From GCA-003244245 sp049673305 (GTDB lineage: Bacteria; Actinomycetota; Actinomycetes; Mycobacteriales; Pseudonocardiaceae), in NCBI GenBank assembly GCA_049673305.1, contig JBATXM010000039.1:1-57465 (forward strand): 57,465 bases of DNA. Reading direction: 5' to 3'. The notes below the pieces were generated by a model. The model did no database searches and had not been told where the DNA came from. It worked only from the letters and a program-made list of their open reading frames with translations. Shown here piece after piece: positions 8,491 through 16,631 of this stretch (its first letter is position 1; each line of letters opens with the position of its first letter). The translations under genes and the position numbers were made by a program.

Positions 8491-9629
8491 TGAGTGGCCC
8501 ACCGCTGCGCGAGCCGGACCTGCCGAGGACCGCGAAGCTGCGACCGCACGCGCTGCGGACCGGGTTCAGTACCGGTGCCTGCTCGGCGGCGGCCGCCAAG
8601 GCCGCGGTGGCGGCGCTGGGTGGCACCCCCTTGTCCACGGTGAGCATCCCGTTCCCGTTGGGGGATCGGCACACTTTCGCCGTCCACTCGCTGCGTTGCG
8701 AGGGGAGTAGTGCCACCGCCGTGGTGGTCAAGGACGCTGGCGACGATCCCGACGTCACGCACGGCGCGCACCTGACGGTGACTGTCGCCTGGCGTAACGA
8801 CGGCGAGGTGGTGCTCCATGGCGGCGAGGGGGTGGGGATGGTCACCCGGGCCGGGCTGGGGTTGCCCGTCGGGCAGCCCGCGATCAACCCGGTACCCCGG
8901 AAAATGATCACTGACGCGGTGTGGGAAGCATCCGGTGGGCGGGGTGTCGACGTGACGATCAGCGTGCCCGGCGGGGAGCGGATGGCGCGTAAGACCACCA
9001 ACCGCCGGTTGGGGATCGAGGGGGGGATCTCCATCCTGGGCACCACCGGGATCGTCCGCCCGTTCTCCACCGCCTCCTGGCGGGCCTCGGTCGAGCAGGC
9101 GGTGGCGGTGATGGCCGCTCAGGAGGTGCCGACGCTGGTGCTGGCCACCGGCGGGCGCACCGAGCGGGCCGCGATGCGGCTGCTGGCGCATCTGCCGCCG
9201 GTGGCGTTTGTGGAGGTCGGTGATTTCACCGGGGCGGCGCTGCGTCAGGCGGTACAACACCGCCTGGCTGGGGTGGTGTTCGTCGGCATGGTCGGCAAGC
9301 TGACCAAGCTGGCCTCCGGGATCCTGATGACCCACTACACCCGGTCCAAGGTGGACACCGGCCTGCTGGCGGAGATCACTGTCGCGCACGGGGGCTGCCC
9401 GGAGGACATCGCGGAGATCCGCGCCGCCCCCACCGCCCGGCGGGCCTATGAGCTCTGGGAGGCTGGTGGACTGCTGCGAGCTTGCGGGGACGATGTCTGC
9501 GCCCGGGTGGCTGACACGCTGCACCGGTTCAGCGCCGAGCTGGGGTACGGCTTGGCGATCCAGGCGGCGATGGTCGACTTCGCCGGGCAGCGGGTGGTGG
9601 CCGCGACCGAGCCGGATTGGGTTTCATGA
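8490..9629 (+). CDS. cbiD: Cobalt-precorrin-5B C1-methyltransferase
   Basis: CbiD methylates C1 of the corrin macrocycle in the oxygen-independent pathway. The 379-residue product shows the hallmark N-terminal LRTGFSTGACSAAAAKAA and the conserved KTTNRRLGIEGGISILGTTGIV, followed by the SAM-site region LATGGRTE and VGKLTKLASGILMTHYTRSK. TGATG overlap with cobI; a GTG three bases earlier is also possible. Its presence beside the fused CobL gives the common actinobacterial mixture of aerobic and anaerobic names. Confidence 0.93.
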   Translation: MSGPPLREPDLPRTAKLRPHALRTGFSTGACSAAAAKAAVAALGGTPLSTVSIPFPLGDRHTFAVHSLRCEGSSATAVVVKDAGDDPDVTHGAHLTVTVAWRNDGEVVLHGGEGVGMVTRAGLGLPVGQPAINPVPRKMITDAVWEASGGRGVDVTISVPGGERMARKTTNRRLGIEGGISILGTTGIVRPFSTASWRASVEQAVAVMAAQEVPTLVLATGGRTERAAMRLLAHLPPVAFVEVGDFTGAALRQAVQHRLAGVVFVGMVGKLTKLASGILMTHYTRSKVDTGLLAEITVAHGGCPEDIAEIRAAPTARRAYELWEAGGLLRACGDDVCARVADTLHRFSAELGYGLAIQAAMVDFAGQRVVAATEPDWVS

Positions 9630-10786
9630 GCGTCACCGTGGTCGGTCTGGATGGGGCTGGGCTGTCGCCTGGCGCGGCGCGGGCGCTGGCGGCTGCGCAC
9701 GTCGTTCTCGGCGCGCCGCACCAGCTCGCCGCCGTGCCAGTGCCTGCGGGCGCTACCGTGCTCGGGCCATCAGAGCTGGACCGGCTGCCGGACACCGCGC
9801 CGGTGGTGGTGCTGGCCAGCGGCGATCCGGGGTTCTTCGGCATCGTGCGGGCGCTGCGCAGCCGCGGCCTGCGACCCGTGGTGTTGCCGGCGCGATCCAG
9901 CGTGGCGCGGGCGTTCGCGGTGCTGGGCCGATCCTGGGACGACGTCGCCGTGGTCTCGGCGCACGGCAGGTCGCTGCGCCGTGCGCTCAATGTGTGCCGG
10001 GCTCATCCTGCGGTCGCGGTGCTGGCGGGACCGGGAGCGGGGGCCGTGGAGATCATCGCCGGGTTGGCCGGCTGGCGGCGCACCGTGCTGGTCGCCGAGG
10101 AACTCGGCGGGCCCGACGAGCGGGTGCGCCGCTTCGAGGGTGGGCCGCTGCGCGATCCGCATGTCGTGCTGTGTCTGGCTGATGAGCACGCGGTGCCCGC
10201 TCGGGGCTGGATCGCCGGTGGCGAACCGGTGCCTCCCGCCACCGGTTGGGCGCTCGCGGAGGCGGAGTTCTCGCACCGCGACGGGATGATCACTAAGTCG
10301 GAGGTCCGGGCGCTAGCCTTGGCGCGGTTGGCCCCGGGGCCGGGTCGGTTGGTGTGGGATCTGGGCGCCGGGTCGGGCTCGGTTGGGGTGGAATGCGCGC
10401 GGCTCGGCGCCGCCGTGCTTGCCGTCGAGCGGGATCCGGCGCAGTGCGTCCGGTTGATGGCCAACGCGAGCGCGCACCGGGTGGACATCCGGGTGATCGA
10501 GGGCCATGCGCCGGCCGTGCTGAGCGGGTTGCCCGAACCCGACGCGGTGTTCGTCGGCGGGGGAGGGCCCGATGTGGTGCGCGCCGCAGCGCTGACCTCA
10601 CCCCGCGTCGTGGTCGCGCTGGCCGCGCTGGACCATCTCGCGCCCTGCCGCGCGGCCCTGCGAGAGGCGGGCCACCAGGTCGAGGGGGTCCAGCTGGCGG
10701 CGTCCCGGTTCGCCGAGTTGCCCGACGGGTCGGTACGGCTGGCCGCGACGAACCCGGTGCTGCTGCTCTGGGGACTGCGGCGGTGA
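9626..10786 (+). CDS. cobL: Precorrin-6Y C5,15-methyltransferase (CbiE-CbiT fusion)
   Basis: Two-domain enzyme of 386 residues. Residues about 1-200 are a CbiE-type tetrapyrrole methylase (VVVLASGDPGFFGIVRAL). Residues about 215-386 are a CbiT-type Rossmann methyltransferase/decarboxylase starting GMITKSEVRALALARL, with SAM motif LVWDLGAGSGSVGVE and the PDAVFVGGGG segment. It adds methyls at C5 and C15 and decarboxylates the acetate at C12. The ATG overlaps the cbiD stop by four bases (ATGA). A TTG nine bases upstream is less likely. Confidence 0.93.
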   Translation: MSVTVVGLDGAGLSPGAARALAAAHVVLGAPHQLAAVPVPAGATVLGPSELDRLPDTAPVVVLASGDPGFFGIVRALRSRGLRPVVLPARSSVARAFAVLGRSWDDVAVVSAHGRSLRRALNVCRAHPAVAVLAGPGAGAVEIIAGLAGWRRTVLVAEELGGPDERVRRFEGGPLRDPHVVLCLADEHAVPARGWIAGGEPVPPATGWALAEAEFSHRDGMITKSEVRALALARLAPGPGRLVWDLGAGSGSVGVECARLGAAVLAVERDPAQCVRLMANASAHRVDIRVIEGHAPAVLSGLPEPDAVFVGGGGPDVVRAAALTSPRVVVALAALDHLAPCRAALREAGHQVEGVQLAASRFAELPDGSVRLAATNPVLLLWGLRR

Positions 10787-11361
10787 GTCTGGTGGTGGGA
10801 TTCGGATCGTCCTGCGGGGTGCGCGCGGCGGCGGTGGCCTCGGCGCTTCGGGCGGCCGTGGTTGACCACAGTGAGATCATCGCATTCGGCACCATTGATC
10901 GCCGCCGTGATGAGCCGGGGCTGCTTGCCGTGATCGGGGAACACGGTGCGCCGCTGCACTGCTACCCGGCGGCTGAGCTCGACGCGGTGGAGGTACCGCA
11001 TCCCAGTGACGAGGTCCGCAGCCATGTCGGCACCCGCAGCGTCGCCGAGGCCGCCGCACTGCTCACAGCCCGCGACCTCGGCGGGGGATCGCTGATCGTG
11101 CCCAAGCTGCGCGGTGAGCACGTCACCGTCGCGGTGGCCGTCCTGACGCCATTGTTGATCAGCTCAGCGTGCACCGCCTGCGGGGCATGCCTGCGCACCT
11201 GCCCGGAGCACGCACTGCGCCCCGCGCCGCAGCGCCCAGTGGTCGTCGCGCAGAGCTGTAGCGCCTGCGGTGAGTGCGTCGAGATCTGCCCGACCGACGC
11301 GATCACGCTGAAATATTTCGATCATCTCCGCCGAGGCGCTGATCAGGGTCCGAACCGGTGA
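10783..11361 (+). CDS. CobE/CbiG C-terminal domain fused to 2x[4Fe-4S] ferredoxin
   Basis: A 192-residue fusion. Residues 1-120 match the C-terminal domain of CbiG (stand-alone CobE): GFGSSCGVRAAAVASAL, then FGTIDRRRDEPGLL and HVGTRSVAEAAALL, then LIVPKLRGEHVTVAVA. Residues 128-175 are a bacterial ferredoxin with two CxxCxxCxxxCP motifs (Cys 130,133,136,140 and 159,162,165,169), enough for two [4Fe-4S] clusters. The CbiG N-terminal lactone-opening domain is absent. The GTG start overlaps the cobL stop (GTGA), so it is made with the corrin enzymes. The ferredoxin may deliver electrons to a corrin step such as ring contraction or cobalt reduction; this is inference. The last 59 bases overlap, in convergent orientation, the end of the MFS gene. 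Confidence 0.88.
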   Translation: MSLVVGFGSSCGVRAAAVASALRAAVVDHSEIIAFGTIDRRRDEPGLLAVIGEHGAPLHCYPAAELDAVEVPHPSDEVRSHVGTRSVAEAAALLTARDLGGGSLIVPKLRGEHVTVAVAVLTPLLISSACTACGACLRTCPEHALRPAPQRPVVVAQSCSACGECVEICPTDAITLKYFDHLRRGADQGPNR

Positions 11362-13033
11362 ACGTGGCACCAATGCACGATGACTCCGCATACAAATCAG
11401 GGGCTTGCCGCTCGCCATCTACTTGGCCATTGACGGACACCGGCGGCGAGCCAGCTTGCTCTGGTGAAGCGACGTCTACCGGGGTCGCCGGAGCGGGTCC
11501 GGACCGTAGCAGGAGCGCCCCCACCGCGCCTAGGGCGCAGAGCCCGGCCATGATCAGGAACAGGCTGCCCACCGTTTCGCCGAATACCTGCAGATCAGCG
11601 TGATGGTAGATGGCGTAGAGGCTAAGCCAGTTTGGAGTTCCGGGTGGACCGAGGCGTGGAGTGAGGGTGTTTGCGGGCAGCAATGCGCCGCGTCCGGCCA
11701 TCAGCTGCGCCCGATGGAGGGTCACGATCGCCGTGAACACCGCAACCCCGAGCGCGGCGGCGGTACGCTGCACGACGTTGTTGAACGCGCTGGCGGTGTT
11801 GGCATGCGCGGAGGGGATGACCGCGAGACCTGCGCTGAACAGCGGCATCATGCCGAGCCCTAGGCCACTGTATTGCAGCATCAGCAACCACATGAGGTGC
11901 TCGCGGGGGGTGTCGAGGGTGAGCGTGTGCAGCGAGTAGGTGGCAACGGCCGAAATCGTCAGGCCGATGACCGTCGGCCATCGGGGCCCGATGCGGTCAT
12001 AGATCAGCCCGGAGATGGGCATCAATACCGCCATCACCAGCGCCGGCGGCAGGAGGATGAGTCCGGCGGGGAGCGCCTTCAGTCCTTGGACCTGCTGCAG
12101 GAACTGCGGCACATAAAACGCCACGTTAAACAGCATTACGATCATCAATGAGATCAATAACAGCGAGAGCGTGAACGCCCAGTAACGGAACACCCGAAGG
12201 TTGAGCAGCGGGTCATCCACCTCCAGCTCAATCACCACGAACAACGCCAAACTCAGCACGCTGACGGTGAACAGGCCCAGAATCCGGTAGGAGTTCCAGC
12301 CCCAGTCCTCACCCTTCGACAGCGCCAGCAGCAACGTGAACAGACCACTCGCCACGGTGACGAAACCCAGTACGTCAAACCGCCGTCTGACCGTTCTGGG
12401 GAACCCCGGTAACACCATGAACGCGGCCACCGTGCCGAGGATCCCAATCGGCACGTTGATGAAAAAGATCATCCGCCAGTTCACGTACTCGACCAGGTAT
12501 CCGCCCAGCGCCGGTCCGACCGCTGGGGCGAACACGACCCCCAGCCCATACAGGCCCAGCGCGGCGCCGAGCTGCTTCTGTGGCACGATCCGCAACAAGA
12601 TTGACATTGTGATCGTCGGCAGGATCCCCCCGAGTAACGCCTGGACTATCCGGAAGATCACCAAAGTGTTCAGGCTCCAGGCGAACCCGCACAGCGCCGA
12701 CCCGGCGGCGAACCCCAGCAGCGCCAGGTTGTAGACCCGGCTCAATCCGAAACGATCGCCCAGCCACGCGGTGGCCGGTACCACCACGCCCTCCGTCAGC
12801 GCGTAGCCGGTGACCACCCACTGTACGTCGCTGGTAGTCCCGCCGAACTCGTCCTGGATGCTGGGCAACGCCACTGTGACGATGCTGATATCCAGGATCG
12901 ACATGAACATCCCGACGATCAGTACCGCCAGCGGAAGCCCCCAGCCCGCCTGGTCGTGGTCTTCGGAAACTTTCCCAACAGTAGGCCGTGCGATCACCCC
13001 GTTAGCGGGCGTTACCCCCGATTCTGTCCCCAC
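11303..13033 (-). CDS. MFS drug exporter, DHA2 (14-TM) family
   Basis: A 576-residue EmrB/QacA-type proton-coupled exporter. The N-terminal half has LDISIVTVALPSIQDEF (motif D1), WVVTGYALTEGVVVPATAWL and LGDRFGLSRVYN (motif A). Fourteen hydrophobic segments are visible, followed by a soluble tail of about 70 residues rich in Pro, Ser and Asp that overlaps the convergent cobalamin operon. The upstream region has two inverted repeats that look like regulator sites, but no TetR or MarR gene is next to it. Substrate unknown. Confidence 0.9.
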   Translation of the reverse strand: MGTESGVTPANGVIARPTVGKVSEDHDQAGWGLPLAVLIVGMFMSILDISIVTVALPSIQDEFGGTTSDVQWVVTGYALTEGVVVPATAWLGDRFGLSRVYNLALLGFAAGSALCGFAWSLNTLVIFRIVQALLGGILPTITMSILLRIVPQKQLGAALGLYGLGVVFAPAVGPALGGYLVEYVNWRMIFFINVPIGILGTVAAFMVLPGFPRTVRRRFDVLGFVTVASGLFTLLLALSKGEDWGWNSYRILGLFTVSVLSLALFVVIELEVDDPLLNLRVFRYWAFTLSLLLISLMIVMLFNVAFYVPQFLQQVQGLKALPAGLILLPPALVMAVLMPISGLIYDRIGPRWPTVIGLTISAVATYSLHTLTLDTPREHLMWLLMLQYSGLGLGMMPLFSAGLAVIPSAHANTASAFNNVVQRTAAALGVAVFTAIVTLHRAQLMAGRGALLPANTLTPRLGPPGTPNWLSLYAIYHHADLQVFGETVGSLFLIMAGLCALGAVGALLLRSGPAPATPVDVASPEQAGSPPVSVNGQVDGERQAPDLYAESSCIGATFTGSDPDQRLGGDDRNISA

Positions 13034-13078
13034 AGCACCACCGTGCCATAGGAAACGGCGAGTGCTTTACATATTTTG

Positions 13079-13103
13079 TGATCGACCGCGTCCTGGTCGA
13101 TCA
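13079..13103. promoter_or_regulatory. Inverted repeat upstream of MFS exporter
   Basis: Nine-base arms TGATCGACC and GGTCGATCA separated by 7 bases, 46 bases upstream of the exporter start. A dyad of this size in a multidrug-exporter promoter is usually a repressor site. A second dyad lies 3 bases away. Confidence 0.45.
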
Positions 13104-13106
13104 ATT

Positions 13107-13122
13107 TAACACTATGGTGTTA
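13107..13122. promoter_or_regulatory. Second dyad, TAACAC-N4-GTGTTA
   Basis: Perfect six-base arms with a TATG spacer, in the AT-rich part of the same intergenic region. It may be an operator or span the exporter promoter. It differs in sequence from the neighbouring dyad, so two regulators could be involved. Confidence 0.4.
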
Positions 13123-13210
13123 CGCCCAAATCAGCGAGCAGCGCGATAAGGGGGTCGATGACCTTACGATGTTGGTCTTTTCGGGTCTTTTGGTGGTTTT
13201 TGGTATCTTG

Positions 13211-13984
13211 TCACGACAGGCGCAACGTACGAGCGGCGAGCAGGGCGGCGCCTGCGGTCCAGGCCAGCAGCACCCCGAGCGCGCCCCATGGGGTGGCGCT
13301 GGTGGCCAGTGCGGTGTGTAGCCCCTCGGCCAGCGCGCCGGAAGGTAGCGTGGTGGCGATCTCGGAGAGCGGTCCGGGCAAGGCGTGCACGGACAGCACG
13401 ATGCCACCCGCTACAACGAGCACCAGCCAGATCGTGTTCGCCACCGCGAGCACTACCTCGGCCCGCAGCGCTCCCCCGAGCAGTACCCCGAGCGCGCCGA
13501 ACGCCGTGGTGCCAACAAGGGTCAGCAGCGCGGCGGGGGCCACACCTGCCAGTTGTGGATGCCAGCCCAGCGCGAGGGCCACCGCGCTGAGCACCACCAG
13601 TTGGACCAGCACCACCCCGAGCACCGCGAGCATCCGCCCAGCGACCAGGGACCAGCGCGGCAACGCGGTGGCGGCCAACCGTTTGAGAACCCCGTAGCGG
13701 CGGTCAAAGCCCAGCGCGATGGCCTGCCCGGTGAATGCGGTGGACATCACAGCCAGTGCCAGAATGCGTGGGGTGATGTTGTCCACTCGCGGGCTGGGCA
13801 CCGGCACCACGTTGAGCACGGTGAGCCCGACCAGCATCCCCAGCGGGATGAGCAGGGTGAGCAGCACCTGCTCCCCGTTGCGCAGCGTGAGGATGAATTC
13901 AGTGCGGGCCTGGGTGAACAGCATCCGCGACAGCCGGCCCCGGCCGGGTGCGGGAGTGAAGGTGCCGGGAGAGAAGGTGGTCAC
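13211..13984 (-). CDS. ABC-2 type transporter permease
   Basis: Membrane protein of 257 residues with six hydrophobic segments, a cytoplasmic N-terminus (about 1-35) and the charged loop ALGFDRRYGVLKRLAATALP typical of ABC-2 (DrrB-like) permeases. The start ATG overlaps the stop of the ATPase gene by four bases, so the two are a coupled exporter pair. In M. tuberculosis a transporter of this kind occupies the same place next to the MptB and Suf genes. Substrate unknown. Confidence 0.9.
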   Translation of the reverse strand: MTTFSPGTFTPAPGRGRLSRMLFTQARTEFILTLRNGEQVLLTLLIPLGMLVGLTVLNVVPVPSPRVDNITPRILALAVMSTAFTGQAIALGFDRRYGVLKRLAATALPRWSLVAGRMLAVLGVVLVQLVVLSAVALALGWHPQLAGVAPAALLTLVGTTAFGALGVLLGGALRAEVVLAVANTIWLVLVVAGGIVLSVHALPGPLSEIATTLPSGALAEGLHTALATSATPWGALGVLLAWTAGAALLAARTLRLS

Positions 13985-14922
13985 GGCCGCAGCTCCCGTC
14001 CAGTGAGCTCAAGGAACACGTCCTCTAGGCTGCGCCTGGATACCCGCAGACCCTCAGCGAACACCCCTTGCTGGGCGCACCACGCGGTGACGGTGGCCAT
14101 CACCTGCGGGTCGATCAGGCCCTCGATGAGGTACTCGCCGGGGCGCGGTTCACTGGCCCGGCACCCCTCGGGCAGCGCGGTGCACAGTAGGTCGAGTTCC
14201 AGGCCGGACCGGGCCTGGAACCGAAGTTGCCGCTCCGTACCCGCTGAGGTCAGCTCAGCGGGGCTGCCCTTGGCCACCACCCGGCCATGGTCGATGATCA
14301 CTACCTGATCGGCCAGCGTCTCGGCCTCCTCCATCAGGTGCGTGGTGAACAGCACGCTGACGCCGTCTGCGCGCAGCCTGGCGATGATGTCCCAGACCAG
14401 CCGCCGGGCCTGCGGGTCCAGGCCAGCGGTGGGTTCATCAAGGAAGACCACCTCGGGCCGCCCGACTAAGGCGCAGGCCAGCGCAAGCCGTTGCTGCTGG
14501 CCGCCGGACAGCCGCTTGTAGGGCACCCGCGCGACGCTAGTGAGCCCGAGCACGTCAAGGAGCCATCCGACGTCCAGCGGCCGCGCCGCGCAGACCGCGA
14601 CCAGACCGAGCATCTCAGCGGCCCGCACGCCCGGGTAGGCCCCACCGCCCTGGGGCATCACCCCGATTCGGGGACGCAGCGTGGCACCGTCGGCGATCGG
14701 GTCCAGTCCCAGCACGCGAACCACGCCGACGTCTGGGCGCTGGAATCCTTCGCATACCTCGATCGTGGTGGTCTTGCCGGCACCGTTGGGCCCCAGCAGG
14801 GCCAGCACGGTGGCCGGCTGCACCCGCAGGTCAAGCCCGTCCACGGCCCGGACCGCACCGAAGCTCCGAACCAGTCCGCAGACCTCGACAGCAGCCGATA
14901 GCGCGGGCGGGGTCACGTTCAC
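13981..14922 (-). CDS. ABC transporter ATP-binding protein (DrrA-like)
   Basis: A 313-residue nucleotide-binding subunit: Walker A GPNGAGKTTT (about 40-50), Q-loop MPQGGGAYPG, signature LSGGQQQRLALA, Walker B VVFLDEPTAGLD and switch FTTHLMEEAETL. The last ~85 residues form the extra C-terminal domain found in DrrA/CcmA-type exporters. It energises the permease encoded by the overlapping downstream gene. The mannosyltransferase gene ends 6 bases before this start, so all three probably share a transcript. Confidence 0.93.
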   Translation of the reverse strand: MNVTPPALSAAVEVCGLVRSFGAVRAVDGLDLRVQPATVLALLGPNGAGKTTTIEVCEGFQRPDVGVVRVLGLDPIADGATLRPRIGVMPQGGGAYPGVRAAEMLGLVAVCAARPLDVGWLLDVLGLTSVARVPYKRLSGGQQQRLALACALVGRPEVVFLDEPTAGLDPQARRLVWDIIARLRADGVSVLFTTHLMEEAETLADQVVIIDHGRVVAKGSPAELTSAGTERQLRFQARSGLELDLLCTALPEGCRASEPRPGEYLIEGLIDPQVMATVTAWCAQQGVFAEGLRVSRRSLEDVFLELTGRELRP

Positions 14923-14927
14923 AGAGC

Positions 14928-16523
14928 CTAGGTCGCGCCCCCGAATCGGGGTGCACTGGCCTCAAGTGCCCCGAAGAATACTCCCGAGAACGGGGGAGTG
15001 CGCCCGCGCACCAGCAGCATCGGTACCACCAGGGTGACCGCTGCCGCCGCGATCGCCGAGGGCAGCACCCAGGCCCGGAACAGAAAATCCGAGCCGGTGG
15101 GCGCCACCACCACGGCGAGTACCGCGCAGGCCACGGTAGCGGTGGTGCGAAAGGCGGGGTGGGTGGCAGAGCCTGCCAACGGGATCACGGCCCACAGCAG
15201 GTACCACGGATGCACCACCGGCCCCAGCAGCACCACAGCACCCAGGCCGACCCCCAGCCCAGCCAGTGGCTCGACCCGCCCCTTCCAGCAACGCCACAAC
15301 AGCAGCAAGCAGACTCCGCCAGCGGCGGCCAGCCCAGTGAACCGGGTGAGCGTGAGCACCGAGGTGATGTGATCGCCCAATCCCAGGAGGCTACCGATCC
15401 ACCCGGCCAACAGGCCGAGTTCGGTTACCACCGACATCCAGCTGCGCACCGCATTGGGAGTGCCGAGCGCGCCAACCCAGCCAAAGCCGAGCTCAGTGCC
15501 CAACCCAGTCGCTACGGTGGTGGCCACCGCGACCCCACCGATCACCGCCGCTGCCCACACCACGTCGCGCCGCCGGCCACCCCGCTGCCGGGCATGCCAC
15601 ACCATGACGAAACCAAGCGCGAGTGCTGCGGGAACCTTCACCTGGGCTGCGGCGGCGATGAGCGCTGTGCCGCCGAGCAGGGCTGGGCCGCTCTCGGGCC
15701 TGCGCAGCGCCAGCTCCAGGCCGAGCAGCATCAGGCCAATCATCAGCGCCTCGTTGTGCACTCCGCTGACCAGGTGAAACAACACCAGCGGGTTAGCGAC
15801 GCCGAGCCACAGCGCGAACACTGGCGAGACGCCCGCCCGGCGGGCCAACCGCGGCAGCGCCCAGAAGATCATCACTAGACCGGCCACCGCGAGGCTGCGG
15901 TGCAGCAGCACGCCGAGCACGACGTCGTTGCCGGCGATCCAATCGATTGGCCTGCCCAGGGTGAGGAACAACGGGCCGTAGGGTGCCGGCGTGTGGCGCC
16001 AGATCGTGGGGATCCCCCGCACCAGGGGATGGTCCACGCCCAGCGCTTCGGCCGGACCGAGCACGTAGGGGTCCAGCCCGCAGTTGACCATCGCGCTCTG
16101 CGCCAGGTAGCTGTAGACGTCCCGGCTGAACATCGGCGGGGCGGCCAGCAGCGGCACCGCCCACATCAGCATCGTGCGGTCCAGCTGAGCTCGGGAGATC
16201 AGCCGGGCCCTTCCGGGAGCGGCCAGAGCGCCGAGCCACAACCAGGCCAGCACCACCATGACGATGCCGACATAGACTACCGTCAGTGATGCGGTGGGCA
16301 TCCGGTTGAACAGGCCCAGCACCGGGCGGCCGACCACCGGATTGCCCAGCACCGGAGCCGTCCCCGCACCGAGTGAGCCCAGCCCCATCAGCAGCGCGCC
16401 AACGGTGCCGAACCGACGCACCGTGTCGAGCTGGCGGGTCTCGGTCAGATCGAGGCCGGGCTGGGGCGCCCCGAAACGGACCCAGAAACGGACACCGACC
16501 CCACGTACCTTCCCGGCCACCAC
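14928..16523 (-). CDS. mptB: MptB-like polyprenol-phosphomannose-dependent alpha-1,6-mannosyltransferase
   Basis: Integral membrane GT-C glycosyltransferase that extends the alpha-1,6-mannan core of lipoglycans using polyprenyl-phosphomannose. It has at least 12 hydrophobic segments. The diagnostic first loop is PPMFSRDVYSYLAQSAM, with the acidic residue family members need, and later motifs include TPAPYGPLFLTLGR, LWLGVANPLVLFHLVSG and VHNEALMIGLMLLG. The frame stays open for another 480 bases upstream, but that part overlaps the divergent sufR and lacks homology. I therefore place the start at the GTG at 16523, where homology begins (531 aa), without an obvious ribosome site. Divergent from sufR, as in mycobacteria. 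Confidence 0.82.
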   Translation of the reverse strand: MVAGKVRGVGVRFWVRFGAPQPGLDLTETRQLDTVRRFGTVGALLMGLGSLGAGTAPVLGNPVVGRPVLGLFNRMPTASLTVVYVGIVMVVLAWLWLGALAAPGRARLISRAQLDRTMLMWAVPLLAAPPMFSRDVYSYLAQSAMVNCGLDPYVLGPAEALGVDHPLVRGIPTIWRHTPAPYGPLFLTLGRPIDWIAGNDVVLGVLLHRSLAVAGLVMIFWALPRLARRAGVSPVFALWLGVANPLVLFHLVSGVHNEALMIGLMLLGLELALRRPESGPALLGGTALIAAAAQVKVPAALALGFVMVWHARQRGGRRRDVVWAAAVIGGVAVATTVATGLGTELGFGWVGALGTPNAVRSWMSVVTELGLLAGWIGSLLGLGDHITSVLTLTRFTGLAAAGGVCLLLLWRCWKGRVEPLAGLGVGLGAVVLLGPVVHPWYLLWAVIPLAGSATHPAFRTTATVACAVLAVVVAPTGSDFLFRAWVLPSAIAAAAVTLVVPMLLVRGRTPPFSGVFFGALEASAPRFGGAT

Positions 16524-16595
16524 GCCGCGAAGGGTAGCGCCGTGACCGCCTGAACCTTTGGCCGAGCACAGGGAGCTCGGGAAAGTACGGGAAGC

Positions 16596-16610
16596 GCACT
16601 GCCGTTGTGC
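16596..16610. promoter_or_regulatory. Candidate SufR operator, GCAC-N7-GTGC
   Basis: An inverted repeat (GCACT GCCGT TGTGC when read as five-base half sites) 22 bases before the sufR start in the mptB-sufR divergent region. SufR proteins repress their own operon through a short dyad in this position. The identity of the site is inference. Confidence 0.4.
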
Positions 16611-16631
16611 ACTCGAGGGGAAATACGTAAC

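Noticed and set aside
13385..14308. 307-residue plus-strand frame opposite the ABC genes
   Set aside because: Gln/His/Arg-rich shadow of the permease and ATPase genes.
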